From contig NZ_CP102630.1 in the NCBI RefSeq assembly GCF_024721605.1, positions 1,178,001-1,242,000 of the forward strand: 64,000 bases of DNA, read 5' to 3'. The position numbers were made by a program, and so were the translations under genes. The notes under the pieces are model-generated. The model was not told the origin of the DNA and did no database searches. It saw only the letters and a program-made list of their open reading frames with translations. The DNA comes from Sphingomicrobium flavum (GTDB lineage Bacteria > Pseudomonadota > Alphaproteobacteria > Sphingomonadales > Sphingomonadaceae). Shown in pieces: positions 8,519-16,197 of this stretch; positions within the stretch are counted from its first letter, which is position 1; the number at the start of each line of letters is the position of its first letter.

Positions 8519-9298
8519 TTGACCTACCAGACCATTCGCCTCGACAGCGCCGACCATGTCGCCACCATCACGCTCAATCGGCCCGATCGGCTCAACAGTT
8601 TCACGCAGGAAATGCATCGCGAGCTGAAGGATGCGATCACCCGGCTCGGTGATGCGCGCGTCGTGGTGATCACTGGCGAAGGGCGCGGCTTTTGCGCCGG
8701 GCAGGATCTGAATGACCGAAATGTCGCGCCGGGAGAACGCGTGGATCTGGGCGAAACGGTGGAGGAATGCTGGAACCCGCTGATCCGCATGCTGGCCACC
8801 ATCGACCAGCCCGTCATTGCCAAAGTCAATGGCGTGGCGGCGGGCGCGGGCGCCAATATCGCCCTGGCCTGTGACCTCATCTTCGCGGCCAAATCGGCCA
8901 AGTTCATCCAGAGCTTTTCCGCCCTCGGCCTCATCCCGGACAGTGGCGGCAGCTGGCACCTGCCGCGGCTTGTCGGACAGCAGCGCGCCCTTGGGCTGGC
9001 GCTCACCGGCGAACCGCTGATGGCCGAGCAGGCGGCCGAGTGGGGTCTGATCTGGAAAGCCGTGGACGATGAAGCGCTCGACGCCGAGGTCGCTGCTACC
9101 GCCAGCAAACTCGCCTCCCTGCCCCCGCTCGGCCTTGCCGCCATCAAGAAGATGATCCGCACCAGCTGGAGCCGCAGCCTCGATGAAGAGCTGGACTTGC
9201 AGCGCGACGAAATGCGCCGCCTCGGTTTCACCGAAGATTATCGCGAAGGTGTCGCGGCCTTTCTCGAAAAACGATCCGCCACATTTTCAGGGAGATAG
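8519..9298 (+). CDS. paaG: 1,2-epoxyphenylacetyl-CoA isomerase PaaG (crotonase family)
   Basis: Crotonase-fold enzyme expected to convert ring-1,2-epoxyphenylacetyl-CoA to oxepin-CoA. It has 259 residues; the oxyanion-hole segments GFCAGQDLNDR and AAGAGANIALACD are present, and IPDSGGSWHLPRLVG followed by EWGLIWKAVDD is typical of PaaG rather than generic enoyl-CoA hydratases. The start is set as TTG 8519 because AGGAG at 8507-8511 gives ideal spacing and homology begins at LTYQTI; an ATG at 8504 lies 3 nt before that Shine-Dalgarno sequence. It is followed 2 nt later by an NTF2-like gene. Confidence 0.9.
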   Translation: MTYQTIRLDSADHVATITLNRPDRLNSFTQEMHRELKDAITRLGDARVVVITGEGRGFCAGQDLNDRNVAPGERVDLGETVEECWNPLIRMLATIDQPVIAKVNGVAAGAGANIALACDLIFAAKSAKFIQSFSALGLIPDSGGSWHLPRLVGQQRALGLALTGEPLMAEQAAEWGLIWKAVDDEALDAEVAATASKLASLPPLGLAAIKKMIRTSWSRSLDEELDLQRDEMRRLGFTEDYREGVAAFLEKRSATFSGR

Positions 9299-9300
9299 CG

Positions 9301-9741
9301 ATGTTGAGTTTCCTACTTTTGGCGCATGTCCTGCATCCTGTGCCGCAATCGTCTGCCGAGGTTGAAGCAGTGATCGACGCCGAACAAGACGCGCTTTTTG
9401 CCCGCGATTGCGAGGCGGTCACTTCCTTCTGGACGGAGGATTTGACCATGACCGTTGAAGATCAGCTGCGCGCGTCCAACCGAGATGAACTCATCGTCAT
9501 GTGCGAGGATATTATGGCCTCGCTCCCTCCAGCTGGCAGCGGCCCTTCGATGCGACCGCAAATCCTCTCTCGCACAATCGATATGATTTCGACGGACGTG
9601 GCCTACGAATTGACAATCAGACAAAGTCCTCGGGGCAGATCCAGCGTGGCAAAGCTACTGGTGCGGACGAATGGGGGTTGGAAGATCAAGCATTTGCATG
9701 AAGCGTTGGCGCCGACACCGCGAGCGACCCGGCCCGACTGA
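9301..9741 (+). CDS. NTF2-like (SnoaL/DUF4440-type) protein
   Basis: A 146-residue protein with an N-terminal hydrophobic stretch (MLSFLLLAHVLHPVP) that may act as a short signal sequence. The rest follows the cone-shaped NTF2-like pattern: helix AEVEAVIDAEQDALFARDCEAV, then FWTEDLTMTV, and C-terminal strands ending GGWKIKHLHE, as in DUF4440 and SnoaL-like proteins. Such folds bind small molecules or act as isomerases, and the specific ligand cannot be told. It starts 2 nt after paaG with AGGGAGA upstream, so it is probably co-transcribed, which hints at a role near phenylacetate degradation. Confidence 0.75.
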   Translation: MLSFLLLAHVLHPVPQSSAEVEAVIDAEQDALFARDCEAVTSFWTEDLTMTVEDQLRASNRDELIVMCEDIMASLPPAGSGPSMRPQILSRTIDMISTDVAYELTIRQSPRGRSSVAKLLVRTNGGWKIKHLHEALAPTPRATRPD

Positions 9742-9761
9742 CATATTACACTCTCAGCGCA

Positions 9762-10244
9762 TCACCGGGCGCTATTCATCGCCGCTTCGACGCGGTCTAG
9801 CGGCGCTGACAAGATGCCGTTCACCGCCCCTGCGACCAGCAGCGAGCCGGTCAGCCCGATCAGCACCACCGCGGCATAGTTGATGGCCTGCGCCACCATG
9901 CGTGAGCGTTCTTCATCGGAGACGATGCGCGGGGCCGTGCGCCGCTCCACCACCGCCATTCCGAAACATTTGCGCTGCGTTGGTCGATCATTGATGATGT
10001 CGAATACGGCCAATTCATCCTGCGTGCGCGCGCCGACCTTGCCGCCGTCCGACCACATGACTTGTGCTACGATGACATGACCGCCGCGGCGGATCTCGAT
10101 GAAATGGCCGCGCGGATAATTGTCGAGGCCCTTGAACATCACGCCGTGCGCCGAAAGATTCATGATCGTCAGATCGCGCCAGTGACCACCATCGCGCAAG
10201 CGCGCCGGAACCATTGCAGGGACCCTTTCTTCACGCACCTTCAT
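9762..10244 (-). CDS. PilZ-domain protein with C-terminal membrane segment
   Basis: A 160-residue protein. The N-terminal ~110 residues carry the PilZ signature: arginines in the first 20 residues (REERVPAMVPARLR) followed by NLSAHG at about 30-35, the c-di-GMP-binding R...(D/N)xSxxG arrangement. The C-terminus has one hydrophobic segment, NYAAVVLIGLTGSLLVAGAV, so the domain is probably tethered to the inner membrane. Start ATG 10244 is preferred over GTG 10247. No effector domain is visible. A degenerate PilZ that no longer binds nucleotide remains possible. Confidence 0.83.
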   Translation of the reverse strand: MKVREERVPAMVPARLRDGGHWRDLTIMNLSAHGVMFKGLDNYPRGHFIEIRRGGHVIVAQVMWSDGGKVGARTQDELAVFDIINDRPTQRKCFGMAVVERRTAPRIVSDEERSRMVAQAINYAAVVLIGLTGSLLVAGAVNGILSAPLDRVEAAMNSAR

Positions 10245-10414
10245 CACGGCCGTCTCCCGTCCATTCTCCCCACAGAAATTTGCCCCGCATCAGCGCTAGG
10301 ATGGATGGCTGAGCAGAAGCTTACCGCTCGCTCTGGAACGGAGCTTTCCGCTTGCCCATTGCGGAGCCCCCTCCTGCCCCGCTAGGGCAGGCCCGACACC
10401 CGTGGAGGACAAGC

Positions 10415-12436
10415 ATGAAGACGATCAATCTGCTCAACTATGCCCGTGGCGACTGGACGCCGGGGCAAGGCGATCTTCGCGATATCCCCAGCGCCATCGA
10501 CGGCAGCACCGTCGCGAGGACTGGCTCGGACGGGCTCGATTTCGCCGCCATGCTCGACCATGCCCGCACCGTCGGCGGCCCGGCGCTGCGCGCCATGACC
10601 TTTCACGAACGCGCCTGGATGCTGAAGACGCTGGGTCTCGCCATCATGGAGCGAAAGGAAGAGCTGTACGCGCTCAATCCCCATACCGGGGCGACGCGCA
10701 AGGATGGCTGGATCGACATCGATGGCGGCGCGCTGACGCTGCTGTCCTATTCCTCCAAGGGCCGCAAGGAATTGCCCGATGCCCATGTCCTGCTCGACGG
10801 CGCGCTCGAGCCTTTGGGCAAGAACGGCACCTTCATCGGCCAGCACATTCTTACCCCGCTCCAGGGCGCGGCGGTGCATATCAACGCCTTCAACTTTCCG
10901 GTGTGGGGGATGCTGGAGAAATTGGCGCCGACATTGCTCGCGGGCGTGCCCTGCATCGTCAAACCGGCGACGCAGACCAGCTTCCTCACCGAAGCCGCCT
11001 TCCGCATCCTGATCGAGACCGGTGCGCTGCCGGAAGGGGCGGTGCAATTGATCGTCGGCGGGGTCGGCGACCTGTTCGATCATTTGACCGGGCAGGATGT
11101 GGTGAGCTTCACCGGTTCGGCCTGGACCGCAGGCAAATTGAAGAACCACCCCACCGTATTGCGCGAAAGCGTCAAGTTCATCGCCGAGCAGGACAGCCTC
11201 AATGCCTCCATGCTGGGTGAGGATGCCGCGCCCGGAACGCCCGAATTCGACCTGTTTATCAAGGAAATCGTCACCGAGATGACGACCAAGGCCGGTCAGA
11301 AATGTACGGCCATCCGCCGCATCATGGTGCCTGCCGCCCAGGTCGATGTGGTGCAGGCCGCCATCAGCGAAAAGCTTGCCGCCATGCACAATGGCGATCC
11401 GCGCGAAAGGGAAACCACCTTGGGCTGCCTTGTCAGCACCAAGCAGCGCGACGATGTGCGCGAAAAGATTGCCGAACTGGTCGAAGGCGGCGCGCGCATC
11501 GTCCATGGCGATCCCGATGCCGCGGTCGGCCCGGAGGGCGGCGCCGCGCTCGGCCCCGTGCTGCTGCGCGCCGACGATCCCTGGGGCAGCGATGCGGTGC
11601 ATGATGTCGAAGCCTTCGGCCCCGTCGCCACCATCATGCCCTATAAGGATCTCGATGATGCCATCGCGCTCGCCAATCGCGGCATGGGCAGCCTGGCATT
11701 GTCGGTCTTCACCCATGACCCGGCGATTGCCGGCCGTTTCGTGCGCGGCGCGGCTGCCTTCCATGGCCGCATGCTGGTGATCAACCGCGACAATGCCGCG
11801 GAATCGACCGGCCACGGTTCCCCCCTACCCGTCCTCGTCCATGGCGGGCCCGGGCGCGCCGGGGGCAGTGAGGAAATGGGCGGCATTCGCGGGGTCAAAC
11901 ATTACATGCAGCGCACCGCCATCCAGTCGACGCCATCCATGATTGCCGCAATCAGCCAGCAATATATTCCGGGCGGGCCGAAGAAGGTCATCGACACCCA
12001 CCCCTTCAAGCTGAAGATGAGCGAGCTTTCGATCGGCGACACGCTGACCACCGACAGCCGCACCGTCACGATCGAGGATATCGAGCATTTCGCCCATTTC
12101 ACGGGCGACACCTTCTACGCCCATATGGATGAGGAAGCCGCCAAGGCCTCGCCCATCTTCGAAGGGCGCGTGGCACATGGCTATCTGATCCTGAGCTTTG
12201 CTGCCGGCCTGTTCGTCCATCCCGACCCCGGCCCCGTGCTGGCCAATACGGGCCTGGAAAATCTGCGCTTCCTGACCCCGCTTTATCCGAGTGACAGCAT
12301 GCGGGTGGAACTGACCGTTCGCTCCAAGTCGATCAAGTCGGATGAAACCGGCGTCGTCAAATGGGCGGTTGAGGTCTTCAACCAGAACGACGAACTCGTC
12401 GCGACTTATGACCTTCTGACCGAAAACACTCCGTGA
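10415..12436 (+). CDS. paaZ: Bifunctional ring-opening enzyme PaaZ
   Basis: Fusion of an aldehyde dehydrogenase and a MaoC-like hydratase that hydrolytically opens oxepin-CoA and oxidises the resulting semialdehyde in the phenylacetate pathway. It has 673 residues, as expected. The ALDH part has Glu258 (FIAEQDSLN) and catalytic Cys297 (GQKCTAIRR). The C-terminal hydratase has FTGDTFYAHMD with the Asp565/His570 pair. Start ATG 10415 has GGAGG six bases upstream; the frame is open for 21 further codons. It stands alone on the + strand and is separated from paaG by the PilZ gene. Confidence 0.96.
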   Translation: MKTINLLNYARGDWTPGQGDLRDIPSAIDGSTVARTGSDGLDFAAMLDHARTVGGPALRAMTFHERAWMLKTLGLAIMERKEELYALNPHTGATRKDGWIDIDGGALTLLSYSSKGRKELPDAHVLLDGALEPLGKNGTFIGQHILTPLQGAAVHINAFNFPVWGMLEKLAPTLLAGVPCIVKPATQTSFLTEAAFRILIETGALPEGAVQLIVGGVGDLFDHLTGQDVVSFTGSAWTAGKLKNHPTVLRESVKFIAEQDSLNASMLGEDAAPGTPEFDLFIKEIVTEMTTKAGQKCTAIRRIMVPAAQVDVVQAAISEKLAAMHNGDPRERETTLGCLVSTKQRDDVREKIAELVEGGARIVHGDPDAAVGPEGGAALGPVLLRADDPWGSDAVHDVEAFGPVATIMPYKDLDDAIALANRGMGSLALSVFTHDPAIAGRFVRGAAAFHGRMLVINRDNAAESTGHGSPLPVLVHGGPGRAGGSEEMGGIRGVKHYMQRTAIQSTPSMIAAISQQYIPGGPKKVIDTHPFKLKMSELSIGDTLTTDSRTVTIEDIEHFAHFTGDTFYAHMDEEAAKASPIFEGRVAHGYLILSFAAGLFVHPDPGPVLANTGLENLRFLTPLYPSDSMRVELTVRSKSIKSDETGVVKWAVEVFNQNDELVATYDLLTENTP

Positions 12437-12504
12437 GGGCGGAACGATTGACGCAAGCCCTTAGTTTTATTGGTGAATTACAACAGATAAAGGGAGTGCG
12501 TAAT

Positions 12505-12936
12505 ATGCAGATCGACCAGCTCATGACCAAAGACATCAAGACTGTCAGCCCGACCGACAGCGTCCAGCAGGCGGCCAGCTTCATGCTCAATGCCGATACC
12601 GGCTCGATCCCGGTGTGCGAGGGCGACAAGCTCGTCGGCATGATCACTGACCGCGACATTGCCGTGCGCGGCGTCGCCAGCGGCAAGGGCGGCGACTGCC
12701 CGGTCAGCGAACTGATGACCCAAAATGTCGAATGTGCCCGCGATACCGATGACAGCCTCGCCGTTGCGCAGATGATGGCCGACAAGCAGGTCCGCCGCAT
12801 GCCGGTGCTCAACCAGTCCGACCAGCTTGTCGGCATGGTAAGCCTGGGTGACCTCGCCCGTCAGACCAGCGGCGCGGCAGCCGATACCGCGCTGGAAGGC
12901 GTGAGCGCGCAAGGAAGCCTGCACCAGCAAGGCTAA
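12505..12936 (+). CDS. CBS-pair domain protein
   Basis: A 143-residue stand-alone protein of two CBS motifs. The first is residues 6-60 (LMTKDIKTVSPTDSVQQAA ... GMITDRDIAVRG) and the second is about 70-125 (LMTQNVECARDTDDSLAVA ... VGMVSLGDLAR). CBS pairs bind adenine nucleotides and act as energy sensors or regulators of partner proteins. Start ATG 12505 has AGGGAG at 12491-12496; the open frame begins earlier and overlaps the paaZ end but lacks similarity there. It is followed by a bidirectional terminator. Confidence 0.92.
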   Translation: MQIDQLMTKDIKTVSPTDSVQQAASFMLNADTGSIPVCEGDKLVGMITDRDIAVRGVASGKGGDCPVSELMTQNVECARDTDDSLAVAQMMADKQVRRMPVLNQSDQLVGMVSLGDLARQTSGAAADTALEGVSAQGSLHQQG

Positions 12937-12954
12937 GCCTGCCTCAATATCAAT

Positions 12955-12994
12955 GAAAAAGGGCCCGGAGGATCTCGCCTCCGGGCCCTTTTCT
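12955..12994. terminator. Bidirectional intrinsic terminator
   Basis: A near-perfect GC-rich hairpin (12961-12988; GGGCCCGGAGG paired with CCTCCGGGCCC) is flanked by A-run on the left and TTTTCTT on the right. It can terminate the CBS-protein gene on + and the atp genes on -. Confidence 0.92.
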
Positions 12995-13013
12995 TGTTCG
13001 GTTGTGCCAGCGC

Positions 13014-13517
13014 TTAAAGCTTGGCGATCGCCTCGTCGACCAGTGCAGCATCGGTCGATGCGTCATTCTTTTCGGCGATGATCTTGGCAGCCGCGGCAGT
13101 AGCAGCGTTGGCGGTCAAAGCCTTGATCTCGTCAATCGCGCTACGCTGTTCGGCAGCGATCTTGGCTTCCGCCATCGCCTTCTTGCGTGCGACCAGCGCC
13201 TTGGCATCTTCCGCTGCCTTCTTGACGATGGCGTCCGCATCCTGCTCGGCGCGGGCGACGATCGCTTCGGCATCCTTCTGGGCGGCCTTGGCTTTCGCCT
13301 CATATTCCGCCTTGAGGGCCTCGGCTTCCTCGCGAAGCTTCTTGGCTTCGTCGAGCTGCGCCTTGATCTCCTCGATCTTGACGTCGAGCGCCTTGCCGAT
13401 CGCGGCAGGCACCCTCTTCCAGATCATCACACCGATGACGACCATCATCGACAAAGCGACCCAGACGGCGCCGTCCGTGAAGTAGCTGTCACCAGCGGCC
13501 AGCAGCAGTTCAACCAT
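13014..13517 (-). CDS. atpF: F0 ATP synthase subunit b
   Basis: Membrane-anchored peripheral stalk subunit of the F1F0 ATP synthase, 167 residues. One N-terminal transmembrane helix (about residues 14-32, ALSMMVVIGVMIWKRVPAAI) is followed by a long charged coiled coil with the family segment AKKLREEAEALKAEYEAKAK. Start ATG 13517 (MVELLL) is used; the start overlaps the b' stop by 8 nt. Last gene of the F0 operon, followed by the terminator at 12955-12994. F1 genes are not in the window, as is usual in alphaproteobacteria. Confidence 0.95.
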   Translation of the reverse strand: MVELLLAAGDSYFTDGAVWVALSMMVVIGVMIWKRVPAAIGKALDVKIEEIKAQLDEAKKLREEAEALKAEYEAKAKAAQKDAEAIVARAEQDADAIVKKAAEDAKALVARKKAMAEAKIAAEQRSAIDEIKALTANAATAAAAKIIAEKNDASTDAALVDEAIAKL

Positions 13518-14004
13518 TGGCCAGCTCCTTGGCGACGACGGCCTTGGCCGTCTTGGCATCTACGCTGACCTTGGACACCTTGGCAACCAGGTCGCTGACC
13601 GCCTCGGCGGCAACGCCTTCGATTTCGGCCATGGCGGCAGCGCGTGCCTCGGCCAGCGAAGTTGCAGCTTCGTCCAGCGTCTTGGAGATGCTGGTGTCGG
13701 CCTTCTTCAGGCTGGCTTCGGTCTTCTTGGCAGCAGCGGCCTTGGCGTCAGTGGCCAGGCGGCTGGCTTCGGCGCGGCTGGCGTCCATCGCTTCGCGATA
13801 GCCGTCTTCCAGCGCGTCGGCCTGGGCCTGTGCAGCCTCGGCTTGCTTGAGGTCGGCCGCGATCTGTCCATCGCGTGCTTCCACCGTCGACATGACCTTC
13901 GGCAGCATGCCGTAGCCGATGACGATGATGGACAGCCCGAAGAAGATCGCGAGCCAGAAAAGCTGCGAGGCGTAGATTTCGCCTATTTGGGCAATCTGCG
14001 GCAT
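13510..14004 (-). CDS. atpF': F0 ATP synthase subunit b'
   Basis: Second, divergent b-type stalk subunit typical of alphaproteobacteria and phototrophs; b and b' form a heterodimer. It has 164 residues, with an N-terminal membrane helix (QLFWLAIFFGLSIIVIGYG, about 14-32), MLPKVMSTVEAR just after it as in other b' chains, then an Ala/Lys/Glu-rich coiled coil. Assignment to b' rather than b rests on position (immediately after subunit c) and the LPKV motif. It overlaps atpF by 8 nt. Confidence 0.93.
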   Translation of the reverse strand: MPQIAQIGEIYASQLFWLAIFFGLSIIVIGYGMLPKVMSTVEARDGQIAADLKQAEAAQAQADALEDGYREAMDASRAEASRLATDAKAAAAKKTEASLKKADTSISKTLDEAATSLAEARAAAMAEIEGVAAEAVSDLVAKVSKVSVDAKTAKAVVAKELANG

Positions 14005-14034
14005 GGCCGACCCCTAATCCTTAGTCGTGTGAAA

Positions 14035-14262
14035 TCAGACGACGAAGAGCAGGATCATCGCAACGACGAACGCCAGCAGGCCGAGAAGTTCGGTCACGGC
14101 GAAGCCGATGAGCAGGCGGCCCTGCTGGCCGTCAGCGGCCGCCGGGTTGCGCAGTGCGCTCGAAAGGAAGGAACCCCAGATGTTACCCACACCGAGGGCA
14201 GCCATGCCAACACCGATAGCGGCGAGACCGGCACCGATAAGCTTTGCGGCTTCTGCGTCCAT
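14035..14262 (-). CDS. atpE: F0 ATP synthase subunit c
   Basis: Rotor ring proteolipid, 75 residues, two transmembrane helices joined by the polar RNP loop at 38-40. The ion-binding carboxylate is Glu58 in FAVTELLGLL. Helix 1 has the glycine-rich packing pattern GAGLAAIGVGMAALGVG. Nothing points to sodium coupling: the segment around Glu58 (AVTELL) lacks the extra Gln/Ser/Thr ligand set typical of Na+ rings, although this is only a reading of motifs. Start ATG 14262 is preceded by CTGGGAG. It lies between atpB and the b' gene. Confidence 0.96.
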   Translation of the reverse strand: MDAEAAKLIGAGLAAIGVGMAALGVGNIWGSFLSSALRNPAAADGQQGRLLIGFAVTELLGLLAFVVAMILLFVV

Positions 14263-14290
14263 GATAAAAACTCCCAGTTGAAAAATTGAA

Positions 14291-15076
14291 TTAGTGAAGG
14301 TTGATCGCGTCGTTGAGATAGGAAGACGCGAGCAGGGCGAAAACATAGGCCTGGATGAAGGCGATCAGCACTTCCAATAGGCTGATCCCGATCATCAGGA
14401 TAAAGCTGGGCACCGAGACGAAGGCCGCGGTGGCCGCACCGGCAGCGCCGGCATTGATGACGAAGCCGGCCAGCACTTTGAGCAGCACGTGGCCCGCGGT
14501 CATGGCGACGAACAGTCGCACCGCCAGGCTGAACGGGCGCACCAGGAAGCTGATCAGTTCGATCACGAAGATGATCGGGATCATCACCAGCGGGGTGCCG
14601 TGCGGCACGAACAGGCCGAAGAACTTGATGCCATGGGTGCCGAAGCCAACCACTAGCACGATCAGGAAGGTCGCCATGGCGAGGATCGCGGTCACCGTCA
14701 GGTGGCTCGTCACGGTAAAGGCGTGGATGCCCACCAGTGCGGTCGGCAGCATGCCCAGCATGTTGGCGAACAGGATGAACATGAAGAGCGAGAAGATGTA
14801 GGGCACATATTTCTTTCCCTTCTCGCCGATATTGCTGTCCACCATGTCGCTGATGAAGCCGGTGACGCCCTCGACCGCCATCTGCCAGCGACCGGGGATC
14901 AGCTCGCGCTTCATCCCGCCCAGCATGAACAGCCACAGCACGAGCAGCGTCAGCGCCATCCACAGCGCACTGTTCGTGAAGGGAATGGCATAGCCTGCGA
15001 TCTCCCACTGTTCACCGAACAGGGGGGTCACCTCGAACTGGTACATCGGATCGATTTTGCCCGATTCTTCAGCCAC
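14291..15076 (-). CDS. atpB: F0 ATP synthase subunit a
   Basis: Stator channel subunit that conducts protons at the c-ring, 261 residues with about six hydrophobic segments. The essential arginine lies in SLAVRLFVAMTAGHVLLKV near residue 190. The usual RLFANMLAGH is here RLFVAMTAGH, so the normally conserved Asn is Ala. The C-terminal helix (LEVLIAFIQAYVFALLASSY) is typical. It precedes atpE with a 28-nt gap in the order atpI-atpB-atpE-b'-b. Confidence 0.96.
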   Translation of the reverse strand: MAEESGKIDPMYQFEVTPLFGEQWEIAGYAIPFTNSALWMALTLLVLWLFMLGGMKRELIPGRWQMAVEGVTGFISDMVDSNIGEKGKKYVPYIFSLFMFILFANMLGMLPTALVGIHAFTVTSHLTVTAILAMATFLIVLVVGFGTHGIKFFGLFVPHGTPLVMIPIIFVIELISFLVRPFSLAVRLFVAMTAGHVLLKVLAGFVINAGAAGAATAAFVSVPSFILMIGISLLEVLIAFIQAYVFALLASSYLNDAINLH

Positions 15077-15115
15077 TATCTGTCGTCCCGCGCTAAAAAA
15101 CTCGTGTCCGGCCAG

Positions 15116-15430
15116 CTATTTGCTGGCCACCTTGATGATACTGTAAAAGCCGCCGATGATCCCGAGGACCAGACCGACGACCAACAATATCCCGTCGGTG
15201 CCGAAGATGCGGTCCGCCGCATAGCCGATCACCGTGCCGCCTATCAGGCCACCCATCAGCAGCGAGAAGACCCGATTGCCCAGCCGTTCGTTCTTGTCCG
15301 GCTTGGCCATCTTCGAGCCCGTCCGCTCGGCCTCCTTGGCCTGTGCTCGTCGAAGTCGCTCTTCAAGCGAATCGATCCGCGCATCCTCGGGGGTCCTGAT
15401 CGGCGCCTTCGGGGTCTCTTTCTCGTCCAT
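15116..15430 (-). CDS. atpI: AtpI/AtpZ-type F0 assembly protein
   Basis: A 104-residue protein at the head of the F0 operon. It has a charged N-terminal ~45 residues (EERLRRAQAKEAERT) followed by two transmembrane helices with glycine motifs, FSLLMGGLIGGTVIGYAADR and LLVVGLVLGIIGGFYSI, the AtpI/AtpZ pattern. These proteins aid c-ring assembly or Mg2+/Ca2+ supply to the synthase. Upstream, a TTGACA reads toward the operon (15547 to 15542) with a poor -10 box (TAAAGG at a 17-nt spacing), so a promoter there is only tentative. Confidence 0.88.
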   Translation of the reverse strand: MDEKETPKAPIRTPEDARIDSLEERLRRAQAKEAERTGSKMAKPDKNERLGNRVFSLLMGGLIGGTVIGYAADRIFGTDGILLVVGLVLGIIGGFYSIIKVASK

Positions 15431-15583
15431 TTCCGCCTCCTCTTACAGACTGCGCCAACCCCTTGGAAAGGCTGGCGCGAGCGGTATGGCAAAGGAACAA
15501 ACCCGCCTAGACGCCGCCCCTTTATGAAGGGGGGGTCAGAGTGTCAACCGTTGTGGTCGAGCCTTTCGCGCGCGAAACGCTTT

Positions 15584-15973
15584 TTAGCCGGCGGGCGTAA
15601 TGGCGATAGAGGCATTGGCAGGGGCGTTGCAATAATCTGGCAGGACGACCGGGCTGCCCGCGAGGCGCTGCTGCCAGCCTTGCGGCGTCCGGTAATAGCC
15701 ACCGGCCTGGGTGCGCGCCATGAGATTGCACCCGGCGGCGATGCCCACTTCCTCGGGCGCGACACGGCGCCGTTCGGCCAGTTCGCCATACAGCGCGCGG
15801 CGGCGGATATTGAGGTCGCGCACCGCGCGGCTGAGCGCAACGCCCGGTTCCTCGACGAAATCGAGATAGCCGTCATAGCGCTCCCCTACCCGCCCCTCGG
15901 CCAGCGCTTCCCCCACCGTCTGGGCGGGCGCAGCAGGCTGCGCGATCATCATGCTGAGGAAAGTGACGATCAT
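15584..15973 (-). CDS. ydbL: YdbL-type periplasmic protein (DUF1318)
   Basis: A 129-residue exported protein; the N-terminus has a short hydrophobic signal (MIVTFLSMMIAQPAAPAQ). The body matches YdbL/DUF1318: ALAEGRVGERYDGYL, a helix ending RRRALYGELAERRRV, and AAGCNLMARTQAGGYY. In E. coli, YdbL is reported to modulate assembly of YnbE on the YdbH bridge. The C-terminus is extended by about 25 residues with a further Cys (DYCNAP), which could pair with the Cys in AAGCN. The start overlaps the ynbE stop (ATGA). Confidence 0.87.
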   Translation of the reverse strand: MIVTFLSMMIAQPAAPAQTVGEALAEGRVGERYDGYLDFVEEPGVALSRAVRDLNIRRRALYGELAERRRVAPEEVGIAAGCNLMARTQAGGYYRTPQGWQQRLAGSPVVLPDYCNAPANASIAITPAG

Positions 15974-16197
15974 TGCGGCTGCCCGCCCGGCTCGTCCGGC
16001 ACCTGGTCAGGCGCGGTGGGGAAGGTGTCGGGATTGTCGGTGATCAGCTCGTCCACATCGCGATCGAGCCGAACCAGCACTTCCTGCTCCACCTTGACGT
16101 TGAGGTTGATGTCGATCGGCTTGTCGGGCGCATCGACCGTAATGCACCCTCCCAGCGGCAGCGCCACCAGCCCGGCCAGGGCGATTTTCTTGATCAT
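15970..16197 (-). CDS. ynbE: YnbE-type outer-membrane lipoprotein
   Basis: A 75-residue lipoprotein with lipobox LPLGGC (Cys18). The mature part contains PIDINLNVKVEQEVLVRLDRD, matching the short beta-strand that YnbE contributes to the end of YdbH, then VDELITDNPDTFP and a Pro-rich tail. YnbE multimers are thought to dock YdbH to the outer membrane. It overlaps ydbH upstream and ydbL downstream by 4 nt each, so the three are made together. Confidence 0.9.
   Translation of the reverse strand: MIKKIALAGLVALPLGGCITVDAPDKPIDINLNVKVEQEVLVRLDRDVDELITDNPDTFPTAPDQVPDEPGGQPQ

Noticed and set aside
7994-8959. Minus-strand frame spanning the DUF4402 and paaG region
   Set aside because: It cuts across two genes in wrong frames, with no homology and poor codon use.
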